In this document: positions 1 through 7,197 of the stretch, one piece after another
Layout: each line of letters opens with the position of its first letter
How positions within the stretch are numbered: position 1 is the stretch's first letter
DNA from: Chitinophagaceae bacterium
Lineage (GTDB): Bacteria; Bacteroidota; Bacteroidia; Chitinophagales; Chitinophagaceae
Assembly (NCBI GenBank): GCA_014379785.1
Contig: JACMLD010000327.1
Span: 1 to 10,892, forward strand
Length of the DNA stretch: 10,892 bases
Direction of reading: 5' to 3'
The notes under the pieces: model-generated
Seen by the model: only the letters and a program-made list of their open reading frames with translations
The model's database searches: none
What the model was told of the DNA's origin: nothing
Program-made: the position numbers and the translations under genes

Positions 1-10
1 TCAGGCGTGG

Positions 11-18
11 TATTTTTG
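11..18 (+). promoter_or_regulatory. Candidate Bacteroidota -7 promoter element
   Basis: The bases TATTTTTG match the Bacteroidota primary sigma factor -7 consensus TAnnTTTG at every fixed position. With transcription starting a few bases downstream, the leader to the ATG at 89 would be about 60 nt, which fits that start better than the in-frame ATGs at 23 and 26, which would then be almost leaderless. The partner -33 TTTG box would lie left of the window, so only half of the promoter can be judged. A chance match in AT-rich DNA is possible. Confidence 0.35.
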
Positions 19-88
19 TGTTATGATGTCTGAAGTAGCCACGATCGTAAGAACGCAAAATCGTAACTTGATATCTAAATTCTTACAC

Positions 89-880
89 ATGCGTCCGGCT
101 GTTTTTCTTTTATTGATTGTTGCACTCTCGCTGCAATGCAAACCTCCACAGACTCCGCTCTCCAATAAATGGGTGCCATTGTTTAACGGCAAAGATCTAA
201 GCGGATGGGTGCCGAAAATAAATCATTATGATGCAGGAGATAACTTCGGAAACACCTTTCGTGTAGAGAACGAAATGATAAGAGTGAACTACGATCAATA
301 CGGAGACTTCGGCGACCGATTCGGGCATCTGTATTACAAAACCCCTTTTTCCTTTTATCATCTCCGGCTGGAATACCGCTTTACCGGCGAATTTCAGAAA
401 GGTGGCCCATCATATGCAAAACTCAACAGCGGCATCATGTTTCATGCTCAGGACCCGGCTACAATGTATAAAGATCAAAACTGGCCCATTGCCGTCGAGT
501 TTCAATTTCTTGCATCGCTCGGAGATGGAAATCCACGACCCACAGGCAATATGTGTTCACCAGGTACACACATCGTTTACCAGGGAAAACTCGACGAACG
601 CCATTGCATCAATTCATCCTCCAAAACATTTCCAAAAGACGAATGGATATCAGCTGAAATCATTGTACTGGGAGACTCCCTGATCAAACACATCATAAAC
701 GGCGATACCGTCATGCAGTATTCAAAACCCCAGATAGGAGGCAATGTAGTTGCCAATTACAACCCTGCCATCAAAACCGATGGAAAGTTGCTGTCCACGG
801 GCTTTATTGGTCTGCAAAGCGAAGGACAACCCATCGACTTTCGTAAGATTGAAATCATGGACCTTACAAAGCAGAAATAA
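89..880 (+). CDS. PF06439 (DUF1080) family lipoprotein, 3-keto-disaccharide hydrolase-like
   Basis: A 263-residue envelope protein of the PF06439 family, a jelly-roll fold related to concanavalin-type lectins and glycosidases; some members act on 3-keto-glycosides. From the ATG at 89 the protein opens with a short hydrophobic signal (MRPAVFLLLIVALSLQC) ending in a Cys at residue 17, a lipoprotein-type signal with an unusual Gln before the Cys. Family landmarks follow: WVPLFNGKDLSGW (residues 28-40), NSGIMFH (113-119), VEFQF (136-140) and the closing strand pattern GFIGLQSEGQPIDFRKIEI (238-256). Two further Cys, at residues 156 and 173, could form a disulfide. The reading frame stays open to the left edge, and in-frame ATGs at 23 and 26 would add 22 residues before the signal; I chose 89 because it puts the signal at the N terminus. 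The fold assignment is firm; substrate and catalysis are not visible. Confidence 0.85.
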   Translation: MRPAVFLLLIVALSLQCKPPQTPLSNKWVPLFNGKDLSGWVPKINHYDAGDNFGNTFRVENEMIRVNYDQYGDFGDRFGHLYYKTPFSFYHLRLEYRFTGEFQKGGPSYAKLNSGIMFHAQDPATMYKDQNWPIAVEFQFLASLGDGNPRPTGNMCSPGTHIVYQGKLDERHCINSSSKTFPKDEWISAEIIVLGDSLIKHIINGDTVMQYSKPQIGGNVVANYNPAIKTDGKLLSTGFIGLQSEGQPIDFRKIEIMDLTKQK

Positions 881-939
881 GACTACCTTCGTTCTCCCTT
901 CTCGACTGCGCTACCGGACATTACCGAAAAAAAATTAAT
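881..939 (+). other. Intergenic spacer with a possible degenerate dispersed repeat
   Basis: The 59-nt spacer contains CCCTTCTCGACTGCGCTACC (897-916) followed by GGACA. From memory this resembles the CCTTCGACTGCGCTCAGGGTGACA-type repeats scattered between genes in many environmental Bacteroidota genomes, but here it is degenerate and only one half of the usual dyad is recognisable. A run of eight A (927-934) followed by TTAAT leads into the next start codon. No Shine-Dalgarno sequence and no clear promoter box are present, so read-through from the upstream lipoprotein gene is possible. Confidence 0.2.
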
Positions 940-1578
940 ATGAAAAGGACAATTATTTTGTTCAGCATGCTGCTCATTATTGGAGCGGCATCAGGACAAG
1001 CGCGCGAAACAACCGTAGAGAATACCGCTGCAAAGCAGGAAGCAGCCATGATAGAAGTGCCGTATTCACCCGACATGGTGACGGCCGCTATGAACGATTA
1101 CCTGACAAAGAAAGGCCGGTCGAAAGGAACAAATATCAAAGGCTATACAGCTTATCGCAACCAGAACCAGGCTTCAGCCGACAGCGTCAATGCTGATTTG
1201 TATTTTAAAGTAGAAAGAAAGAGCCGTTCTGAAAAAGAAACATCCATCGTCACGCTTTTGCTCAATACTCCTGCAGTATCCACCGCGCCGAATACCGCCT
1301 TTCTGAATATGGAACAGGCGAAACAGTATCTCAATGACCTCACTCCTGCAATAGCAGCATATGGTCTGGAGCAGGAGATAAAAGATCTCACAGAATCTGT
1401 CAGCAAAGCAGAATCAAAATTGAAAAGTCTGAAAAACGATGCAGACGATCTCGAAAAAAAGAGATCAAGTCTTGAGAATAAGATGAAAGAAAACAGGGAA
1501 GACCAGGAGAAACAACAGGCAGAAGTCGAAAAGCAACGACTCAAACTCGCCATGGTAACTGGTCAGAGAAAAGGTTAG
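940..1578 (+). CDS. Secreted coiled-coil protein of unknown function
   Basis: A 212-residue protein with no function I can name. Residues 1-19 form a clear Sec signal peptide (basic MKR, then a hydrophobic core to about residue 17), with likely cleavage around SG|QA, so the product should be periplasmic. Residues 35-110 look like a small alpha/beta domain containing IEVPYSPDMV (38-47), KGYTAYR (67-73) and DLYFKVERKSRSEKE (86-100). Residues 143-205 are a long, highly charged coiled coil rich in Lys, Glu and Gln, ending in a basic QRKG tail. I recall similar secreted proteins in Chitinophagaceae with the DLYFKV segment conserved, but know of no assigned role. The coiled coil suggests oligomerisation or a scaffold role (inference). 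The stop codon overlaps that of the convergent hydrolase gene. Confidence 0.8.
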   Translation: MKRTIILFSMLLIIGAASGQARETTVENTAAKQEAAMIEVPYSPDMVTAAMNDYLTKKGRSKGTNIKGYTAYRNQNQASADSVNADLYFKVERKSRSEKETSIVTLLLNTPAVSTAPNTAFLNMEQAKQYLNDLTPAIAAYGLEQEIKDLTESVSKAESKLKSLKNDADDLEKKRSSLENKMKENREDQEKQQAEVEKQRLKLAMVTGQRKG

Positions 1579-2438
1579 CCGATTCTCTTTATAAAATCTG
1601 CTATATCCCTTGCCACTGTTTTTGGATTTTCCCAATGCACGGCATGGCCGGTACCTGGATATGTTTTCAGAACTGCGCCTTTTACACTGTTCTTTAATAT
1701 CAATTGATCCGCCCGCGGACAGAACTCATCTTTGTCGCCCCATAATATGGTCATCGGCTTTTTGACAGATTGCAGTGCAATTGTGTAATCAGCTGAGAGC
1801 ATTCCTATGAGAGCGCCCTTCCATACACGTGCCGGTACTTTGAGACTTTCGCGGATCAGTTTATTCAGGTAGACCGAATCAATGGGTTTCACCAATGTGC
1901 TCCGCTGAAACCCATCTGCGAATGCGCTGTCCACAGGATCTCTGAATTGCATAACCATCTCTTTCAGTCCGCCGACAGCTGGATTTTTAGAAAAGGAAGC
2001 GAAGGAAGCGATCAGTACCAGGCCCTTCACATGGTGCGGGTATTTTATAACAAAACTCTGAGTGATGGCAGCGCCCATCGAATGACCGGCGATCACGACC
2101 TGGCAAAGTCCAAGCGTCTCGATAAACGCAGCGATATCGCCGGCAAAATCATCCGGATGATATCCCAGCAAAGGTTTGTCTGAATTGCCATGCCCACGCT
2201 GGGAGATGGCAAATGCATGAATATTCTGTGGTAATTCCGCCAGCAAAGTTTCATACGAATGCCAGGAATCAGTATAGCCATGCAAAAGTATCAGCGTGGG
2301 GCCTTTTGGATCACCCTGCTCGGCATATTCAAGTTTTACCTGGTTGGGAAGGACAATTGATTTGACCGCCGGACCATTAGCCTGGCTGGTGTATTGAATG
2401 ATCAGAGCAATAAATAGGAGAGAGATGACTTTGTTCAT
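1575..2438 (-). CDS. Secreted alpha/beta hydrolase
   Basis: A 287-residue alpha/beta-hydrolase-fold enzyme, probably an esterase or lipase-like hydrolase exported to the periplasm. Residues 1-20 are a signal peptide (MNK, hydrophobic core, SQA|N). The oxyanion region HGYTDSW is at 53-59, the nucleophile elbow GHSMG at 118-122 (Ser120), the acid in WGDKDEF is probably Asp237, and the catalytic His is in GTGHAVHW at 265. The triad is therefore complete, and the length is normal for the family. Substrate cannot be inferred; neither dehalogenase nor peroxidase signatures stand out. The start is the ATG at 2438; a TTG directly before it (2441) would add one residue. It lies 70 nt downstream of the DUF1801 gene on the same strand, so it may be the last gene of the xse transcript or have its own promoter. 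Confidence 0.88.
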   Translation of the reverse strand: MNKVISLLFIALIIQYTSQANGPAVKSIVLPNQVKLEYAEQGDPKGPTLILLHGYTDSWHSYETLLAELPQNIHAFAISQRGHGNSDKPLLGYHPDDFAGDIAAFIETLGLCQVVIAGHSMGAAITQSFVIKYPHHVKGLVLIASFASFSKNPAVGGLKEMVMQFRDPVDSAFADGFQRSTLVKPIDSVYLNKLIRESLKVPARVWKGALIGMLSADYTIALQSVKKPMTILWGDKDEFCPRADQLILKNSVKGAVLKTYPGTGHAVHWENPKTVARDIADFIKRIG

Positions 2439-2511
2439 CAAACAAAAGTGATGTAATCGTTGCTGTCAAAAAATCGCCTCAACCGGTCAGAATAGTCACC
2501 AGATGCGGTGA

Positions 2512-2916
2512 TCAGTGCTCGCTTTTCTCCATGAAGCCCAACCACTCATTCACCACCTTTTCAAGGGAAGCTTTTTTCTTTTTAATGTCTGCCATATCAT
2601 AAAACCGGGCTTCTCTCCGGTCTTTCCAGACACCTTCGAGCAGTCCGTCACTTTCATGAATCATAGCACCATCGTGGAAAACAAAAATGAGCTGGATGAA
2701 CTTTTCCTGACGCAGGTTGAAGGCTGCCATGTCACGCAAATAGAAAAAGCTCGGGGCATTCCACTTTACCTGTTCTCTGATTTTTTTGTTGGATTTTTTA
2801 ATGATCTCCCTCACCAACTCGATTTCGGATTTAAATGGATGTACAAGACCGCTCATCAACAGATCTACGGCAGCGGTATCATTGGAAGTGGTTTCGCCTG
2901 TTTTTTTACTTTTCAT
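2512..2916 (-). CDS. DUF1801 (YdhG-like) domain protein
   Basis: A 134-residue cytoplasmic protein of the DUF1801/YdhG superfamily, small alpha/beta proteins of unknown biochemical role, often annotated YdeI/OmpD-associated. The hallmark segment IREQVKWNAPSFFY lies at residues 47-60, preceded by a long helix (residues 30-46, EIELVREIIKKSNKK) and followed by AAFNLRQEKFIQLIFVFH (64-81) and a C-terminal helix (111-131). Length is typical. It has a Lys/Thr-rich N terminus and no signal peptide or membrane segment. It follows xseB by 12 nt on the same strand, so co-transcription with the exonuclease VII genes is likely. No catalytic residues can be assigned. Family assignment is confident; function is unknown. 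Confidence 0.85.
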   Translation of the reverse strand: MKSKKTGETTSNDTAAVDLLMSGLVHPFKSEIELVREIIKKSNKKIREQVKWNAPSFFYLRDMAAFNLRQEKFIQLIFVFHDGAMIHESDGLLEGVWKDRREARFYDMADIKKKKASLEKVVNEWLGFMEKSEH

Positions 2917-2928
2917 TGTGTATGTGTT

Positions 2929-3132
2929 TTATTCTGCCGAGCCCATTTGATCAATCACCTTATTAACCTCATCTTCTGCGGCGCGTAGTTTTTGCTGACA
3001 ATAGTTGATCAGCTCGGAGGCCCTGCGAACCTTGATTGCGAGCAAATCTACAGAAACGGATTCCGTTTCAATCTCCGTTGCAATTTTTACCAGTTCAGCA
3101 TACGCTTCCTCATATGTCATACTCGCTGCCAT
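2929..3132 (-). CDS. xseB: Exodeoxyribonuclease VII small subunit
   Basis: A 67-residue helical protein matching XseB in size and sequence: TYEEAYAELVKIATEIE at residues 6-22, followed by SVDLLAIKVRRASELINYCQ, the usual helix-turn-helix hairpin of the family. XseB wraps around the C-terminal helices of XseA and is needed for the processive single-strand DNA degradation by exonuclease VII, which releases oligonucleotides in repair and recombination. Its start lies inside xseA: with the ATG at 3132 the two genes overlap by 23 nt, and with the alternative ATG at 3120 (MTYEEAY) by 11 nt, so translation is probably coupled. The 3120 start would also be normal for the family. Confidence 0.93.
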   Translation of the reverse strand: MAASMTYEEAYAELVKIATEIETESVSVDLLAIKVRRASELINYCQQKLRAAEDEVNKVIDQMGSAE

Positions 3133-4477
3133 CGTGTTTTGTTTTATTGATTACTTCCGAAAGTACCGTTGTGTCGGCAAAATTTATTGCGATCCGGCTA
3201 CCGGCCTCCATGCCGTCTGCATTCGTCTGAATCTGTCCATCCATTTTTACAATGGCGAATCCTTTTCTCAGTATATTCTGTGGCGCCATCATTTTTACGA
3301 GTGAAGCATAGTGAGACAAACTGCCTGCCGCATTCCTTACAAAATGAAAATTCGAAGTTTTTATATTGGCTTTCAGATTTGATAAAGCCGTCTTCCGCAA
3401 AAATAGAATATCCCGGCTGTTGTTTACAAGTTGACTGTTTATTGCATTGATCTGCCTTGTGCGGGACGAGAAAAGTTGTTGCGACTTTATCAAAATGTTT
3501 TTCTGAATATTTCTTATCCGTTCTTCGAAAGCTTTGTTGTGAGCAATGATAAACTCTGCGACTTTGGTTGGCGTCTTTAGAGGCGTATGAGCCATCAGGT
3601 CAGCAATGGTTTCATTTTTCTGATGACCAATACCCGTAATAACCGGTAAGGGAAATTTTGCAATGGCCTGCCCGATCCCATAGTTGTCGAAAAGCAGAAA
3701 GTCGCTCTGAGCACCGCCGCCTCGAATAATCACCAACACGTCATATACTATGCCCGATTTATACACTTCCACAATTTTGTCCCTGAACTGTTTTGCATTC
3801 GATTCTCCCTGTACCGTTGTGTAGTAATCATCCACTCTAAAATCAAATCCGTAAGAATTATTCAGTAGGCTGTGTCTGAAATCTTCGGCACCTGCCGACG
3901 TAGCAGATGAGATCAACGCTACCCGCTGAATCACGGCAGGCAAACGCAAAAGATTGTTTCTGGTGATATACTGATCACCGGATTTCTGAATAAAATCATT
4001 TTCCGCCACAAGCCTGGCCAGCGTTGCCATCCGCTGCTGCTCAAGCGCGCCGAGCGTGAAGGCAGGGTCAATGTCAATGATATCAAGCTGCAGTCCGTAT
4101 TTTGGATGAAAGATAACCGCCACGTTGAGCAGGACATGGATATTATTTGTAAAAACCTGACCAGTCAGTTTTTCAAATTCGAGAATCCTCGATGCGCCTT
4201 TTCCCCATGCCTTCGCGGATATGCGGGCAACGATGTCGCTGGTATCTGAACCTTTTTCAACCAGTTCGAAACTGTGGTAATTCTTTTGCTCCCTGTAGGT
4301 ATGATTTGTGACGTCAGCAACTACCCAATACGTCATAGACCGGAATGCCGCATCAATTGCAACAGCAATCTTCCTGTTTAGTTCTGAAAGTCTGAGATGG
4401 TCCACCCGATCCGTCATGCCGATAAAGATATTATAATCTGTCGCAATCCGCCCGTTGATTGGCGGATATACACCCAT
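3110..4477 (-). CDS. xseA: Exodeoxyribonuclease VII large subunit
   Basis: A 455-residue catalytic subunit of exonuclease VII, close to the usual length (about 400-460). An N-terminal OB-fold DNA-binding domain runs from about residue 28 (LRLSELNRKI) to 140. The nuclease domain follows, with VALISSATSAGAEDF (186-200), IIRGGGAQSDF (250-260), PVITGIGHQKNETIADLMAHTPLKTPT (278-304), a long helical arm (about 315-395) and the C-terminal NILRKGFAIV motif (401-410) that ends most XseA proteins. The RGGG and GIGH segments carry the conserved putative active-site residues. The first 20 residues before M21 (ATG at 4417) have no counterpart in the family as I know it, so translation may begin at 4417, giving 435 residues. 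It is the first gene of the xseA-xseB-DUF1801 run and diverges from the small gene at 4529. Confidence 0.93.
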   Translation of the reverse strand: MGVYPPINGRIATDYNIFIGMTDRVDHLRLSELNRKIAVAIDAAFRSMTYWVVADVTNHTYREQKNYHSFELVEKGSDTSDIVARISAKAWGKGASRILEFEKLTGQVFTNNIHVLLNVAVIFHPKYGLQLDIIDIDPAFTLGALEQQRMATLARLVAENDFIQKSGDQYITRNNLLRLPAVIQRVALISSATSAGAEDFRHSLLNNSYGFDFRVDDYYTTVQGESNAKQFRDKIVEVYKSGIVYDVLVIIRGGGAQSDFLLFDNYGIGQAIAKFPLPVITGIGHQKNETIADLMAHTPLKTPTKVAEFIIAHNKAFEERIRNIQKNILIKSQQLFSSRTRQINAINSQLVNNSRDILFLRKTALSNLKANIKTSNFHFVRNAAGSLSHYASLVKMMAPQNILRKGFAIVKMDGQIQTNADGMEAGSRIAINFADTTVLSEVINKTKHDGSEYDI

Positions 4478-4528
4478 GAAATTCTCTCAAAATGAAATAA
4501 TTTGCAACATACCTCAATACACAAAAAG

Positions 4529-4747
4529 ATGATAGAAGTTTTCAGGACCAATGTTGACTGTCCGAAGCAGGCTGAGGCCCTGCTGGCCAGAATTCACAAC
4601 CTGCCGGGTATCGCCCGCGCAAATTTCGATCTCCAGGACTGCGACAGAATCCTGCGCATTCAGACAGAATCCTCCACTGTCCAATGGAGTGCCATCGTGG
4701 AGATAGTAAGGGCCACCGGCTTTTTTGCAGAAATCCTTCCGGGTTGA
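4529..4747 (+). CDS. Small HMA-like ferredoxin-fold protein lacking the CxxC metal motif
   Basis: A 72-residue protein whose order of strands and helices (IEVFRTNV, then KQAEALLARIHNL, IARANFDLQDC, RILRIQT, then SAIVEIVRATGF and FAEILPG) fits the beta-alpha-beta-beta-alpha-beta fold of heavy-metal-associated domains. The metal site of that family (MxCxxC) is incomplete: TNVDCPKQ has only Cys11, with Gln where the second Cys would be. A second Cys, Cys38, lies in the FDLQDCDRILR segment, which I recall as conserved in Bacteroidota homologues. Metal transfer is therefore doubtful; a fold-only role in protein binding is possible (inference). I chose the ATG at 4529; an upstream TTG at 4502 would add nine residues that do not fit the fold. 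It is divergent from xseA and 59 nt before the permease gene. Confidence 0.72.
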   Translation: MIEVFRTNVDCPKQAEALLARIHNLPGIARANFDLQDCDRILRIQTESSTVQWSAIVEIVRATGFFAEILPG

Positions 4748-4806
4748 TCGAAAATCCTGTAACATAATTTCAACTCGCACGTCACTATACCCAACAAACC
4801 CGGGGT

Positions 4807-7170
4807 ATGCTAAAAAACTTCTTCAAAATTGCCTGGCGAAACCTGCTCAGGAGCAAAGGTTTTTCATTTATAAACATTACCGGCCTCGCAGTAGGAATGG
4901 CCACTGCCATCCTGATTCTCCTCTGGATCCAGAATGAACTGACATATGACCAGTTCCACCAGAAGAAAGATAGAATTTATGAAGCCTGGAATCGCGCAGA
5001 ATTCAGCGGAGAGCTGAATTGCTGGAACACTACACCCAAAATACTCGCACGTACGCTGGAAAATGATCTGCCGGAAGTGGAAGCGGCCACAAGAGTTGAC
5101 TGGAGCAGCGATTATCTTTTCAGCATTGGTGACAAAAGGATCACTGAAACCGGCAATATCGTAGACTCCAATTTTCTCCAGGTCTTCAGCTTTCCGCTTG
5201 TCAAAGGACAACCTTCGCAGGTGTTGAAAGACATGCATTCGATTGTGCTTACCGAAACATTTGCGGCCACGCTTTTTGGCAGTGAAGATGCCATGGGAAA
5301 GATCATCAAGATAGACAACAAGGAAAACTTTCAGGTCACCGGCATCCTCAAAGACCTTCCCAACAATACCCGGTTCCGCTTTAAGTATTTACTACCGTGG
5401 TCGTACAAACGCTTTGTAGGAGATGATGATCAGAACTGGGGAAACAACAGCACGCGTACATATGTCTTGCTGAAGCCAAATGCCAGCCTCGCTTCTGTGG
5501 CACCGAAGATGAAAGTGATAAAAGGTCGGTATGAAAAGGAGGAAGTAAAATGGGAGATGTTTCTATACCCAATCAGCAAATGGCGTTTGTATTCCAGTTT
5601 CACAAACGGCAAAGAAGACGGGGGAGGAAGAATAGTTTTTGTAAAATTGTTCGCAGTGGTCGCCGCTTTTATTCTTCTGATTGCCTGCATCAATTTTATG
5701 AATCTCAGCACGGCGAGAAGCGAGAAAAGAGCAAAAGAAGTTGGCATCCGAAAAGTCGTCGGCGCTCATAAATTATCCCTTGTGCTTCAATTTATCGGCG
5801 AATCCGTTTTACTTTCTTTTTTTGCAGGCATCATAGCACTCATCATTGTTCAGCTCAGCCTCGGCGGCTTCAACAGACTGACAGATAAACAACTTTTTAT
5901 CAATTACGCAAGCGGCGGGTTCTGGCTAGGGGCACTCGGGTTCGTATTGCTTACCGGCATACTCGCCGGAAGCTACCCTGCATTTTTTCTTTCATCTTTT
6001 AAACCGGTGAAAGTTTTAAAAGGCACCTTCAAAAAATCCAACGCACTGGTAACTCCAAGAAAAGTGCTTGTGGTACTTCAGTTTACATTCGCGATCGTCC
6101 TCATCATTTGTACGGTAATCGTCAGGCAGCAAATCAACCATGCCCAAAACCGGCAGACGGGTTATAATAAGATCAACCTTGTGTACCATGGATTCACCGG
6201 AGACCTGGAAAAAAATTACCTGATGGTCAAGAGCGAACTGCTTTCAAATGGTATTGCTTCTCATGTCACCAAAACAAGTGCGCCCATCACCGAAAGCTGG
6301 AGCGATGGCTGGGGCCAGGAATGGGAAGGGAAAGACCCAAATGACAAAACAGATTTTTACAGATACAATGCAGACCAGGGACTCGGTGAAACTGCCGGCC
6401 TCACGTTTACACAGGGCCGCGATTTCGACCTCGCGAAATTTCCCACAGACTCAACAGGCATGATCATCAACGAGACGGCGCTGAAAATCATGAAGTTCAA
6501 GGACCCGATCGGTAAAATAGTGAAAGACAATGGCAGAGACTGGCATATCGTCGGCGTTATCAAAGATTTTATTCTCACCTCGCCCTATGAACCCACAAGG
6601 CCAATGCTTATCGCCGGAGCAAAAGCATGGTTTCAGACCATTTTGATTAGACTGAATAGCAAGAGGTCAATGTCTGAAAACCTCAAAAAAGCGGAACAGA
6701 TATTTAAGAAATACAACCCCGAGTATCCTTTTCAATACAAATTTGTAGATGAGGAATATGAGAGAAAGTTTGAAGATGAACAGAGAACGGGAACACTGGC
6801 CACTCTATTCGCCGGATTGACCATTTTCATTTCCTGTCTTGGTTTGTTTGGTCTCGCAATCTATATGGCTGAAGCCAGGGTCAAAGAAATCGGCGTCAGA
6901 AAAGTGCTCGGTGCTTCCATCGGCGGCATCGCCGCTTTGCTGTCGAAAGATTTTCTCCGACTGGTATTTATTTCTTTCTTAATCGCCTCGCCCATCGCGT
7001 GGTGGGCCATGTATAAATGGCTGCAGGATTATACCTACCGTGTAGATATCAAATGGTGGGTATTCGCTGCGTCCGGATTGATATCCATTATTATTGCCGT
7101 GGTAACTGTCAGCTATCAGGCCATCCGGGCAGCCATTGCCAATCCGGTACAAAGTCTGCGCGCAGAATAA
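4807..7170 (+). CDS. ABC transporter permease with two FtsX domains (MacB-type)
   Basis: A 787-residue inner-membrane protein built as a tandem MacB-like permease. Residues 1-20 (MLKNFFKIAWRNLLRSKGFS) are the typical cytoplasmic start, followed by TM1 (about 21-42) and a periplasmic MacB_PCD domain (about 45-270). The first FtsX domain (about 278-405) has three membrane segments and the cytoplasmic coupling motif KEVGIRKVVGA (310-320). After another membrane segment (about 419-439) come a second periplasmic domain (about 445-655) and a second FtsX domain (about 660-787) with the repeated motif KEIGVRKVLGA near residue 694. Such proteins couple cytoplasmic ATP hydrolysis to conformational change in the periplasm, for export or lipoprotein/peptide handling. 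No ATPase gene is adjacent, as is usual for these permeases in Bacteroidota; the partner must be encoded elsewhere. Substrate unknown. Confidence 0.93.
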   Translation: MLKNFFKIAWRNLLRSKGFSFINITGLAVGMATAILILLWIQNELTYDQFHQKKDRIYEAWNRAEFSGELNCWNTTPKILARTLENDLPEVEAATRVDWSSDYLFSIGDKRITETGNIVDSNFLQVFSFPLVKGQPSQVLKDMHSIVLTETFAATLFGSEDAMGKIIKIDNKENFQVTGILKDLPNNTRFRFKYLLPWSYKRFVGDDDQNWGNNSTRTYVLLKPNASLASVAPKMKVIKGRYEKEEVKWEMFLYPISKWRLYSSFTNGKEDGGGRIVFVKLFAVVAAFILLIACINFMNLSTARSEKRAKEVGIRKVVGAHKLSLVLQFIGESVLLSFFAGIIALIIVQLSLGGFNRLTDKQLFINYASGGFWLGALGFVLLTGILAGSYPAFFLSSFKPVKVLKGTFKKSNALVTPRKVLVVLQFTFAIVLIICTVIVRQQINHAQNRQTGYNKINLVYHGFTGDLEKNYLMVKSELLSNGIASHVTKTSAPITESWSDGWGQEWEGKDPNDKTDFYRYNADQGLGETAGLTFTQGRDFDLAKFPTDSTGMIINETALKIMKFKDPIGKIVKDNGRDWHIVGVIKDFILTSPYEPTRPMLIAGAKAWFQTILIRLNSKRSMSENLKKAEQIFKKYNPEYPFQYKFVDEEYERKFEDEQRTGTLATLFAGLTIFISCLGLFGLAIYMAEARVKEIGVRKVLGASIGGIAALLSKDFLRLVFISFLIASPIAWWAMYKWLQDYTYRVDIKWWVFAASGLISIIIAVVTVSYQAIRAAIANPVQSLRAE

Positions 7171-7197
7171 ATGGATAGTCGTAGCTTTATGGTTGAT

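Noticed and set aside
1152..1553. A 133-codon open frame on the - strand opposite the coiled-coil gene
   Set aside because: Ser/Phe-rich translation is the expected antisense reading of Lys/Glu-rich coiled-coil codons.
1995..2016. Short tandem repeat GGAAGCGAA/GGAAGCGAT inside the hydrolase gene
   Set aside because: It simply encodes the dipeptide-like ASFASF stretch after the nucleophile region; too short to be a functional DNA repeat.
2496..2511. 5-bp inverted repeat (TCACC / GGTGA) just after the DUF1801 stop codon, considered as a terminator
   Set aside because: Stem is short, no T-run follows on the - strand, and such short dyads are frequent by chance.
2515..2988. A 157-codon open frame on the + strand opposite the DUF1801 and xseB genes
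   Set aside because: It is antisense to two well-supported genes, and its Phe/His/Cys-rich translation looks like a mirror of their codon use, not a protein family.
4502..4528. TTG start that would lengthen the small HMA-like protein by nine residues
   Set aside because: The added MQHTSIHKK does not fit the fold, and an ATG at 4529 starts exactly at the first predicted strand.
5430..5747. A 105-codon open frame on the - strand inside the permease gene
   Set aside because: Shadow of a strongly supported permease frame; low-complexity translation with no recognisable domain.
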